64,000 bases of DNA from an uncultured Faecalicatena sp. (GTDB taxonomy: Bacteria; Bacillota; Clostridia; Lachnospirales; Lachnospiraceae), in contig CAOKHZ010000020.1 of the NCBI GenBank assembly GCA_948468385.1, positions 17,814 through 81,813 on the forward strand, given 5' to 3'. Positions 35,759 through 43,899 of the stretch are shown one piece after another. Both the position numbers and the translations under genes were made by a program. Every line of letters starts with the position of its first letter. Position 1 is the first letter of the stretch. Below the pieces are notes generated by a model. The model was not told the DNA's origin. It searched no databases and was given only the letters and a program-made list of their open reading frames with translations.

Positions 35759-37038
35759 CACTCGGCAAATTCCATAGGCTTGTACATTTCCCGGTACTGC
35801 CTGGGCGTCATCTGCTTTTTCTCTTTAAATATCTTCCCGAAATAACTCTGGGACGGAAAGTTGACATACTCCGCGATTCTCGGCAACGGCTCGTCCGAAT
35901 AAATCAAAAGGTTCGCCGCCTTTTCCACCCGTACCTCGTTGACGAAGTCCTGCAGGCAGACCCCCGTCTCCTTCTTAAACAACCGTGACAAATAGCTGCC
36001 GCTGATTCCCAGCGTGTCGGCGATTTCCTCCAAATAAATCTTTTCCCTATAATTTTTACGCACGTAGTCCTTACAACGTTCCGTATACGAAGTATGGTGC
36101 TTCGTCTTCTGTCCCTGCACCAACTTCGTCAACTCTTCCACCGCATGGTTTCGATAGGTCAGAATCTGCACGACGTCATCACACTGCGAGCCCTTGTTAA
36201 TATAGAACCCGCTCACGCGGTAAGCCACGTAAGGCATCACGCCACCCTCGATGGCCGCACGGGCGCAAAGGGATGCCGCGACCGTCAAGAGATTCCGCCA
36301 GTGCGTCAACTCGTCCGATCCCAATTTCCCAATTTGCGTGTCCATCTCCTTGGAAAGCCGCACGGCTTCGCCGACGTTTCCATCCCGCACCATGTCGAGG
36401 AGCTTGCGTTCTTCCTGATAGGTATGCCGGTAAATGTCCTCTTCATCTGATTCTATGTTGAAACGAATCCGCTCCTTCTCTTCTTGTTCCTTCGTCACCT
36501 GCGAAAGATGATTGGCATCGACCAAATCCTGGTCCGTATATTCCTGCCCGACGACCAGCTTTGCCAGCATCCCGACCGCCTTCAAAGCCTCCATCAACGT
36601 GTGGTAATAAAGTCCCTTTTCCCACGCCTCGTCAACCCCGTATGTCCGATAAAAATGATGTCGCTCCACGCGCCCCATGCTCTTCGTACAAAGCGGTCCC
36701 ATCAAAAAGTATTCCCCGCCCCGTGTGACGCCGTCACCAGTTTCCCACCCAGAACCAACGGCACTCCCGGCCTCAGTCTGGCCGCCACTGACCTTCAAGG
36801 CTTCTCCTTGACCGGCATCCCTTTTCACGCACACGAAAAACGCCTGATATTCATCCATGAAAATGTAAGGCTCTTGTTGCGCGTCCGCCCCGTGCAGCAG
36901 CTTCGTCCGAAGCTTTTCGCTCTTATAAATCGGGTTGTACTCCGCATTTTCCTCATAAACGTCTAACTTCCCACCCCGCACGCAATAGATCCCCGTATGT
37001 AAAATCTGCGCCAGATGGCTTAAAATATAGGTTTGCAT
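35758..37038 (-). CDS. AraC family transcriptional regulator
   Basis: A 426-residue regulator. The last 100 residues form the two helix-turn-helix motifs (KIYLEEIADTLGISGSYLSRLFK and LPRIAEYVNFPSQSYFGKIFK). The N-terminal 300 residues are not a recognised cupin; a central helical region with YRHTYQEERKLLDMVRDG resembles other large AraC regulators of Lachnospiraceae. It may control the carboxylesterase downstream, from which a terminator separates it. Inducer unknown. Confidence 0.85.
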   Translation of the reverse strand: MQTYILSHLAQILHTGIYCVRGGKLDVYEENAEYNPIYKSEKLRTKLLHGADAQQEPYIFMDEYQAFFVCVKRDAGQGEALKVSGGQTEAGSAVGSGWETGDGVTRGGEYFLMGPLCTKSMGRVERHHFYRTYGVDEAWEKGLYYHTLMEALKAVGMLAKLVVGQEYTDQDLVDANHLSQVTKEQEEKERIRFNIESDEEDIYRHTYQEERKLLDMVRDGNVGEAVRLSKEMDTQIGKLGSDELTHWRNLLTVAASLCARAAIEGGVMPYVAYRVSGFYINKGSQCDDVVQILTYRNHAVEELTKLVQGQKTKHHTSYTERCKDYVRKNYREKIYLEEIADTLGISGSYLSRLFKKETGVCLQDFVNEVRVEKAANLLIYSDEPLPRIAEYVNFPSQSYFGKIFKEKKQMTPRQYREMYKPMEFAE

Positions 37039-37296
37039 ACGTTTAAATGCTCCTGGCTCCTAAATTTTTATCAAGATAATCCATTTTATCATTTTTCCGT
37101 CTTTCAACACAAGTGCTTTTCACAATTAATTTCTTCTTTATCTATTTTGGGTTCACTTTGTACAGAAAATCATCACTGTTACTATTCTCTTGAAGCAAGC
37201 AAAACTCTTTTCCTCAATTGCTTGATTCCCATTTCCGTTTATGATAGACTTACAATCAGAACCAAGAATACCAAAAACGCCAAGGTGGTGACATTT

Positions 37297-37509
37297 ATGA
37301 AATCGTTCAATACGACCGGGGCATGCATCCCAAACAATCATTACATGATAGATTTGAAAAGCCGCATGATTCAGATTAAGGCCATGATAGATGCAGGTGA
37401 ATATTTGACGATTAATAGAGCCAGACAATACGGAAAAACAACGATGCTAACCGCATTAAGAAATCATCTGCAAGAGTATGGGTTTGTCAAAACCAAAAAC
37501 GGGAAATAA
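37297..37509 (+). pseudogene. N-terminal fragment of AAA-ATPase-like/PD-(D/E)XK protein
   Basis: 70 codons starting MKSFNTTGACIPNNHYMIDL and INRARQYGKTT (a Walker A variant), which is how the AAA-ATPase_like plus PDDEXK_9 family common in Lachnospiraceae begins. The family protein has over 500 residues; here it stops after the Walker A helix. AAGGTGG precedes the ATG and a plausible promoter (TTGCTT-16-TATGAT) lies upstream. A C-terminal fragment of the same family is at 43149-43395 on the other strand. Confidence 0.75.
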
Positions 37510-37563
37510 TCGGAGAAACCGAACTAACCGAAGCAACGGTGTAGGAATTCATTCCCTTTCAAG

Positions 37564-37594
37564 CGAGGTGGCGGGTCACATGCCCGCCACCTCG
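37564..37594. terminator. GC-rich hairpin after the ABC exporter operon
   Basis: CGAGGTGGCGGG pairs perfectly with CCCGCCACCTCG around a 7-nt loop. It lies between the AAA-ATPase fragment and the exporter stop codon, with a weak T-run on the plus side. It may end transcription from either direction. Confidence 0.55.
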
Positions 37595-37651
37595 TTTCAT
37601 CACTTTCCACATTATACGCATTCACAATTCATGTCCGGCAGTTCATCTTGC

Positions 37652-39502
37652 TCACGCGCACTCCGACGTTTTCTCAAACTGGCTGTTGTATAGCTCCGCA
37701 TAGAAGCCATTTTTCGCAAGCAGTTCTTCGTGATTTCCCTGCTCGACGATGTCGCCGTCCTTCATCACCAGTATCATGTCCGCGTCACGAATCGTGGACA
37801 AGCGGTGGGCGATAACGAAACTGGTACGCCCCTTCATCAACGCGTCCATCGCCTTTTGAATCTGTATCTCGGTTCTCGTGTCGACCGAACTCGTCGCCTC
37901 GTCCAGTATCAAAATCTTCGGGTCGGCAAGAATCGCCCTGGCAATCGTCAGCAATTGCTTCTGGCCTTGCGACACGTTGCTGGCCTCCTCGTTTAACTCC
38001 ATGTCATAGCCGCCCGGCAATGTCTGCACGAAACGGTGTACCCGAGCCGCCTTTGCGGCCTCGACGATTTCCTCATCGGTAGCATCCAATTTTCCATAAC
38101 GGATATTATCACGGATGCTGCCATGGAACAGCCACGTGTCCTGCAACACCATGCCAAACATCATGCGCAACTCGCTGCGGTTGAAATCCTTGACATTGTG
38201 CCCGTCAATCAAAATCGCCCCGTCATTCACGTCATAGAAGCGCATCAGGAGCTTGATCATCGTCGTCTTTCCGGCACCGGTCGGACCGACGATGGCTATC
38301 TTTTGCCCTTCCTTCACCTTCGCGCTGAAGTCATTAACGATAATCTTATCCTTGTTATAGCCAAAGTGCACATGGTCGAACTCCACGTTTCCCCGCAGGC
38401 CTTCCACGGATACCGGGTCAGGCACCGTCTGGTCTTCCTCTTCTTCCTCAAGGAATTCAAAGACACGCTCCGCCGCCGCGGTCGCCGACTGCATCATATT
38501 GGCCACCTGCGCCATCTGTTGGATTGGTGACGTGAAATTACGCACGTACTGGATGAAGGATTGGATGTCTCCGACGGAAATGGCGCCGCGGATGGCCAGA
38601 TAGCCTCCCAAAATCGCCACGCCCACGTAGCCTAAGTTCCCCACAAAGCTCATCAACGGCATCATCAGTCCCGACAAGAACTGGGAACGCCATGCCGAAT
38701 CATACAGCGTATTGTTGGCCTCCTCGAACGTGGCCAGCACGTCCTCTTCCTTATTAAATACCTTCACGATGTTATGTCCGCCATAAACCTCTTCCACCTG
38801 GCCGTTCACCTTGCCCAAATACTCCTGCTGCCTGCGGAAATATTTCTGCGAATGCCCCATGATAGCCCCGACGAGCCCAAGGGAAAGAGGCAAAATCAAC
38901 AACGCCATCAACGTCATCGGCAAACTGATGGAAATCATCATTACCAGCACGCCAATCAGGGTCGTCACGGATGTCACGATCTGGGTGGCGCATTGGCTTA
39001 GGCTCTCACCCACCGTGTCCACGTCGTTCGTCACCCGGGAGAGAATCTCGCCATGTGTCTTGGTATCAAAATAATTCATCGGCATGCGGCTGATTTTCTC
39101 CGACAATTCCTTGCGGAACTGGTACGTCATCTTCTGGGAAACGTCGCCCATCATGTAACTCTGGATGCCTGAGCACAAACCACTGATGGCATACAATCCC
39201 AACGTGAACAATAAAATCTGTCCAATCTTTAAAAAGTCCATCCCGCTGCCGCCAGACACCTGGCTGACCAGCCCGGCAAAAATCTCCGTCGTGGCCATTC
39301 CCAAAATCTTTGGCCCCACGATACTAAACAAGGTGCCGCATATGGCGAAAAAGAAGATAAATCCCAAAAGTACCTTGTATTTCGCCATGTAACGAGCCAG
39401 CTTGAGAAGCGTTCCCTTCATGTCCTTGGCCTTTTCTCCCTTGCCAGGCATCCCGCCGCCATGCTTGCTCCCATTCTTTTTTCCATGCATCATCTTAGGC
39501 AT
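37652..39502 (-). CDS. ABC exporter half-transporter, subunit 2
   Basis: A 616-residue membrane-ATPase fusion. Six membrane segments precede an ATPase domain with Walker A GPTGAGKTT, signature VSQGQKQLL (LSGGQ variant) and Walker B LILDEATSSVD. With the preceding gene it forms a heterodimeric exporter of the LmrCD/BmrCD type, used for drugs, peptides or lipids. A His/Lys/Gly-rich N-terminal tail precedes the first segment. ATG 39502 overlaps the end of the partner gene and follows GGAGGAGG. Confidence 0.92.
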   Translation of the reverse strand: MPKMMHGKKNGSKHGGGMPGKGEKAKDMKGTLLKLARYMAKYKVLLGFIFFFAICGTLFSIVGPKILGMATTEIFAGLVSQVSGGSGMDFLKIGQILLFTLGLYAISGLCSGIQSYMMGDVSQKMTYQFRKELSEKISRMPMNYFDTKTHGEILSRVTNDVDTVGESLSQCATQIVTSVTTLIGVLVMMISISLPMTLMALLILPLSLGLVGAIMGHSQKYFRRQQEYLGKVNGQVEEVYGGHNIVKVFNKEEDVLATFEEANNTLYDSAWRSQFLSGLMMPLMSFVGNLGYVGVAILGGYLAIRGAISVGDIQSFIQYVRNFTSPIQQMAQVANMMQSATAAAERVFEFLEEEEEDQTVPDPVSVEGLRGNVEFDHVHFGYNKDKIIVNDFSAKVKEGQKIAIVGPTGAGKTTMIKLLMRFYDVNDGAILIDGHNVKDFNRSELRMMFGMVLQDTWLFHGSIRDNIRYGKLDATDEEIVEAAKAARVHRFVQTLPGGYDMELNEEASNVSQGQKQLLTIARAILADPKILILDEATSSVDTRTEIQIQKAMDALMKGRTSFVIAHRLSTIRDADMILVMKDGDIVEQGNHEELLAKNGFYAELYNSQFEKTSECA

Positions 39503-41855
39503 GAGCAACCTCCTCCTTTCCCACCTGCATATCCGAAAAATCCGCCTCGCCTTGCGCGACGTCACTTATCCCGCTTTGTGCATCTGCGCCTTGCAAAGCA
39601 ACATCTCTTCCATCTTGTGCCGCCTCACCCTGCGCCGAGTCTCCCATGTCGGCCGCAAGTTCCGCTTCGGAAAGCTGCGAACTGGCAATCTGCTGGTAAA
39701 CCTCACAAGATTTCAACAATTCCTTGTGCGTGCCGATTCCGGCAATCTTTCCTTCGTCCAGCACGATAATCTGCTCCGCGTGGAGAATCGTGCTGATTCG
39801 CTGCGCCACGATGATCACGGTACTTTCCGCCGTTTTCTCTTTCAACGCGCGCCGCAGCGCAACGTCCGTCTTGTAATCCAACGCCGAAAAACTGTCGTCA
39901 AAAATGAACACGTCCGGATGCCTGGCAACGGCACGGGCAATGGACAGACGCTGCTTCTGCCCGCCGGAAACATTGGAACCGCCCTGGGCAATCGGGCTTT
40001 CGTAACGCTTGTGCTTCGTCTCGATGAACTCCGTCGCCTGGGCGATGGCCGCCGCCTCCTCCATCTCCTCTTCCGCCCCGTCCGGATTGCCGAACATAAT
40101 GTTGGACTGAATGGTTCCAGAGAACAACACGCCCTTCTGCGGCACGTATCCCAGCTTGTCGCGTAAATCTTTTTGCGCAAGGTCGCGAACGTCGACCCCG
40201 TCCAACGTAATCTTTCCTTCCGTCACGTCGTAAAATCTTGGAATCAGGTTGATTACCGTGGACTTTCCGCTACCCGTGCTTCCGATGATGGCCGTCGTCT
40301 CCCCCGGCCTCGCCACGAAGGAAATGTCCTCGATTACATTTTCATCCGCCCCCGGATACTTAAACGACACATGGTCGAATACAACCTCGCCCTTCGCGTT
40401 TTCCGGCAGCGCAAGCGGATTCTCCGGATCCTGAATCATGTTCTCGCTGGTCAAAACTTCATTGACACGATCTGCCGCCACGGCAGCCCTCGGCAACATG
40501 ATGGAAATCACGCACAACATCAAGAAGCCCATGATGATCTGCATCGTGTACTGGATAAAGGCCATCATGTCCCCGACCTGCATCTGCCCTTTCGTGATGC
40601 TGTCCGCGCCGACCCACATGATGAGGACGGACACGCCGTTCATGACAATGGTCATAGCCGGCATCATGAATGCCATCACGTGGACGACGAACAAGTTCGT
40701 CTTCGTCAAGTCCTGATTGGCCACGTCGAAACGTTCCTTTTCATGTTCCTCCGTACTAAATGCCCGAATGACCGGCAGACCGGTCAAAATTTCCCGTGTG
40801 ACCAAATTCAAGCGATCCACGAGCTTTTGCATCACCTTGAACTTCGGCATCACGAACACGGACATCAAGACCATGATCAAGCCAATCAAGAACACGGCAA
40901 GCCCAATCACCCACAGCATGGAAATGTTGGTCTCAAACACCCTCACCAAACCGCCGATGGCCAGAATCGGCGCATAAAGCACGATCCTTAAAATCATCAC
41001 CGTCACGCCCTGAATCCGCTGGATGTCGTTCGTGTTCCTGGTAATCAAAGACGCGGTGGAAAACTTGTCAAACTCGTTGCTCGAAAAAGACACCACCTTG
41101 TTAAATACCTGGCGGCGCAGGTCACGCCCAATCGTCGCGCCCATACGGGATGCCATGAAGCCGACAAAAACGCTTAATATCATGACAAATAACGCGAGCG
41201 CCAGCATACGGCCGCCAACCGAAAACAAATAATCAAACTGCATCTTTTCCATGTCGATGCCCAAGTCTTCATAAGCGCTCTTAATATAAGTAACCGCTGC
41301 CTGCTCCACGATGGACTCCGGCAACGCGGACATCTGCCCATGGATGCCCTCTATCAATTGCGCACGCGCCTCATCCGGCAATAACCGCAAAATGTCGAAC
41401 ACGTCTGCATCGACCCCAAGCACCCCCTCCGGGACGTTCGCCTTCAACTGCTCCACAATTTGCCCCACGGTCTCGCTTCCGGTGCCGAAATTCTCCACCA
41501 GCATCATCGGAAGGCTCATCTCCCCGCACAGTTCGTCAAGCCGATCCTCGTCCTCCTGCACGTCCGCCTTCAAGACATAAGCCGCCTTCGCATACGTCAC
41601 ATCATCTTTCTCATACGCCGAGAGCACGTCTTCTTCCTGCTCCTTTGTCAAAAAGAGACAGACCTTCTCCATTTCCTCCACTGAAATCGCCGTCGGTATC
41701 ACGTCATCGACACCAGACTGCTGGATGCCGACATTGACGATGTTGGACGTATATGCCGGGAGTGACAAGTCACAATACGCCTGCAAGACCAACAACGCCA
41801 GAATCACGATGGCATACTTCCAATACCTGCCAATGTACTTAAATAAATTTTTCAT
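39495..41855 (-). CDS. ABC exporter half-transporter, subunit 1
   Basis: A 786-residue fusion of membrane domain and ATPase (Walker A GSTGSGKST, signature VSGGQKQRL, Walker B VFIFDDSFSALD). The Asp in place of the catalytic Glu after Walker B fits the degenerate site of heterodimeric exporters. About 170 acidic residues are inserted between the first and second membrane segments, and about 50 residues of Ala/Gln/Gly/Asp-rich tail follow the ATPase. These extras are seen in related clostridial exporters but are longer than the standard 580-residue form. MarR repressor gene upstream in the same operon. Confidence 0.92.
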   Translation of the reverse strand: MKNLFKYIGRYWKYAIVILALLVLQAYCDLSLPAYTSNIVNVGIQQSGVDDVIPTAISVEEMEKVCLFLTKEQEEDVLSAYEKDDVTYAKAAYVLKADVQEDEDRLDELCGEMSLPMMLVENFGTGSETVGQIVEQLKANVPEGVLGVDADVFDILRLLPDEARAQLIEGIHGQMSALPESIVEQAAVTYIKSAYEDLGIDMEKMQFDYLFSVGGRMLALALFVMILSVFVGFMASRMGATIGRDLRRQVFNKVVSFSSNEFDKFSTASLITRNTNDIQRIQGVTVMILRIVLYAPILAIGGLVRVFETNISMLWVIGLAVFLIGLIMVLMSVFVMPKFKVMQKLVDRLNLVTREILTGLPVIRAFSTEEHEKERFDVANQDLTKTNLFVVHVMAFMMPAMTIVMNGVSVLIMWVGADSITKGQMQVGDMMAFIQYTMQIIMGFLMLCVISIMLPRAAVAADRVNEVLTSENMIQDPENPLALPENAKGEVVFDHVSFKYPGADENVIEDISFVARPGETTAIIGSTGSGKSTVINLIPRFYDVTEGKITLDGVDVRDLAQKDLRDKLGYVPQKGVLFSGTIQSNIMFGNPDGAEEEMEEAAAIAQATEFIETKHKRYESPIAQGGSNVSGGQKQRLSIARAVARHPDVFIFDDSFSALDYKTDVALRRALKEKTAESTVIIVAQRISTILHAEQIIVLDEGKIAGIGTHKELLKSCEVYQQIASSQLSEAELAADMGDSAQGEAAQDGRDVALQGADAQSGISDVAQGEADFSDMQVGKEEVAHA

Positions 41856-41881
41856 GGCTCTTCCTTCCTTTCTTTCTACTT

Positions 41882-42472
41882 TTATAAATCACTGAAATCG
41901 CCGTATTTTTTATACTTTTGCATCTTGTCTTTAAATTCCTGCACTTTTGTCTCATATTCTTGCATTCGTTTTTCGCACTCCTGCATCCGTGCCTGATGCT
42001 CTCGCATTTTTTCCTTTGCCGCCCGTTCTCTTTCCTCTTCTTCCGCCTTGTTTAAATTATCACAAACTTGCATCAAGAGACGTTTTAATATGATTTTTTC
42101 TTCCATGCTCATTCCAGAAAAGACCGTCTCGTCCAGAGCTTCGCCCACCTTGCCCAGATTCTCCAAATACTTATGGCTTTTTTCCGTGACGGAAAGCCGC
42201 ATCACCCTCTGATCCTTCGAATCTGGACAACGCACCACGTACCCTTCCCTCTCCATCTTCTGGATAGAAGTCGTAATCGTAGAGGGCGTCACGTTCATCC
42301 GTTCCGCCAACTCCTTCTGGGACAACTCTTTGCCGGACAATGCCAGTAAAATGCCCGCCTGCCACAGTTTCATGTCGAACTTGGCGAATACCCTCTTGGC
42401 CTGCTCATCCATCATACAAGAAATCTGTTTAAACAATGCAATCGCGGGAATATCCGGATCCATGTACCACAT
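41882..42472 (-). CDS. MarR family regulator with coiled-coil tail
   Basis: A 196-residue winged-helix regulator. The recognition region reads LSQKELAERMNVTPSTITTSIQKME (about 48-72), and the wing is RCPDSKDQRVMRL. The final 55 residues form a strong coiled coil (repeated M/E/K heptads), longer than the usual 145-residue MarR. ATG 42472 follows GGTGG. It heads the exporter operon, and its promoter contains a 22-bp palindrome suited to repression by a dimer. Confidence 0.9.
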   Translation of the reverse strand: MWYMDPDIPAIALFKQISCMMDEQAKRVFAKFDMKLWQAGILLALSGKELSQKELAERMNVTPSTITTSIQKMEREGYVVRCPDSKDQRVMRLSVTEKSHKYLENLGKVGEALDETVFSGMSMEEKIILKRLLMQVCDNLNKAEEEERERAAKEKMREHQARMQECEKRMQEYETKVQEFKDKMQKYKKYGDFSDL

Positions 42473-42535
42473 CTTGATTCCACCTTTCGTAGCTTTCACA
42501 AATAACTCCATTCACCGCCCGGCATCACGCGGGCA

Positions 42536-42586
42536 ATTAGTTTGATATCTAACTAATAAGATACGATATAGTGCTTTGTTTGTCAA
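42536..42586 (-). promoter_or_regulatory. marR promoter with operator 1
   Basis: -35 TTGACA (42581-42586), 17-nt spacer and -10 TATCTT (42558-42563) on the minus strand. The palindrome ATTAGTT-N8-AACTAAT (42536-42557), symmetric but for one central pair, abuts the -10 and covers the start point. Confidence 0.8.
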
Positions 42587-42748
42587 GATACAATTTTTTA
42601 AATAATGTTGGATTTTTGAAATTTTTTCTTGTGAAATTTACATAAACTCTTTTAGATTCCTTGATTTTTGGCTCTTTTTCATACTTTTACAGACCATCAG
42701 AATTTGTAAAAAGACAAAATCCATAGGTTGCAGTTTATAAAAAATTAA

Positions 42749-42768
42749 TTAGTTTTCAAACAAACTAA
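42749..42768. promoter_or_regulatory. Second MarR-type operator candidate
   Basis: TTAGTTT-N6-AAACTAA, sharing the TTAGTT half-site with operator 1 and lying 192 bp further upstream, close to the promoter of the coiled-coil ORF. The rest of the AT-rich 42587-42907 gap holds no gene. Confidence 0.45.
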
Positions 42769-42807
42769 AATCCAGCGAATTCTGGGAAACGGATTTTGTA
42801 TCTTTCA

Positions 42808-42836
42808 TAGACTTCCCCTTGTTTTCGTGTTATACT
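42808..42836 (+). promoter_or_regulatory. Promoter of the coiled-coil fragment gene
   Basis: -10 TATACT (42831-42836), 17-nt spacer and weak -35 TAGACT (42808-42813), about 70 bp upstream of a start codon with AAGGAGGGG. Confidence 0.5.
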
Positions 42837-42908
42837 AGGAACACTTGATAGTCCTTGCGCAAAGCTGTTGAGAACATTGACTTAAGTAAGTACAAGGAGG
42901 GGAACCAT

Positions 42909-43217
42909 ATGACAGAGAACGAAAAGCTTGACCTGCTATTATCCGAAATGCAAGAAATGAAGGCCGACATGCAGGATATGAAGTCCGACATGAAAGGGAT
43001 GAAATCGGAGCTTCAGGAGACAAACCGCCGCATCACAAACGTGGAATTGCACCTGGAAAATCACACGGACAGAAATATCCAACTATTGGCCGAGAATTTT
43101 ATCAATCTCACCAACAAGCTCAACCAGGCGATTCCGGCCGCCGACAAGAACCTTGCAGCGTTTCTTATAGCACGCGATTCCATATCTATAAATTGTTCGC
43201 ATACCATGCTCCAATAG
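42909..43217 (+). pseudogene. Coiled-coil protein truncated by rearrangement
   Basis: Begins with a strong ribosome site and MTENEKLDLLLSEMQEMKAD, then M/K/D/E heptads and ELQETNRRITNVELHLENH, the pattern of small coiled-coil proteins common in Lachnospiraceae. After about residue 80 the reading continues antisense to a PD-(D/E)XK remnant, so residues 81-102 are not native. The product, if made, is a chimera. Confidence 0.65.
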
Positions 43218-43395
43218 CACCTCGTCATAACGATTATCCTTAATTTGTTGCATTGCCGCCTCGCACCCAGCATCAAATTTCCCGTTTTCCGCATATTTCA
43301 ACTCGATAACGATACCGATTTCCTCATCCTCAATTTCCACCATGATATCGCTGTATCCGTCTCCCGCTTCCGCATTCGAAACAACACTCCAACCG
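43149..43395 (-). pseudogene. C-terminal fragment of PDDEXK_9 nuclease-like protein
   Basis: Open frame reading SNAEAGDGYSDIMVEI, then IGIVIELKYAENGKFDAGCEAA and YRYGIACYKKRCKV. These are the PD-(D/E)XK core (Asp in GYSDI, E-x-K in IELKY) at the end of AAA-ATPase_like/PDDEXK_9 proteins. It has no start codon of its own, is joined upstream to a VWA remnant and downstream to the coiled-coil gene on the other strand. Confidence 0.75.
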
Positions 43396-43800
43396 TCCTG
43401 AAGTCCTCTTCAATATCTTTTAACCAATCGGCGGAAAGGGGCGCGCACGCGCGGACATTGCATGCCGTCTCGACCACCGTCTCATAGAGGACGGCCGTCC
43501 GTCGTAATGACAAACATCGTATGCTCCGGCACGTCCTCGCGGCGGGCGTATTTATGAATGTTGCCAATGTGATGGATGGCTCCGCCAATCGCGTCAAGCA
43601 AGGCGGTACAGCCCCGAACCGTATATTCCTCCTCCGTCATTTTCGGAACGTCCGAAAGATTCACGCGGTCGTGCAGCACCTCGCTCACGTTGTCAAATAG
43701 AATCGTGGATACATAACATTTTCCCAAACGCAATATTTCTGACTTTTTCCGCAACGCGCGCCATTGTCCCCAATCCTTCCTTTTGTTATGATAAAAACAC
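43395..43800 (-). pseudogene. VWA-domain protein remnant
   Basis: The first part reads VSTILFDNVSEVLHDRV, YTVRGCTALLDAIGGAI and HTMFVITTDG, a von Willebrand factor A fold lacking its MIDAS-bearing start. At about 43485 a deletion with frame change joins it to YETVVETACNVRACAPLSAD and DIEEDF, the usual C-terminus. Both the N-terminus and the middle are missing. Confidence 0.7.
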
Positions 43801-43899
43801 GACCGTCTGCTTGCGCATGACACCCGTGTTCATTTTCAATGTACGACGGGCGGCACAAAACCATGCAGTTGGCAATATTTTATAAAGGAGTCAGACACC

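Noticed and set aside
40173-40991. 272-codon plus-strand frame rich in His and Arg
   Set aside because: It lies wholly antisense to the ABC exporter gene, with composition typical of a reverse frame and no family motif.
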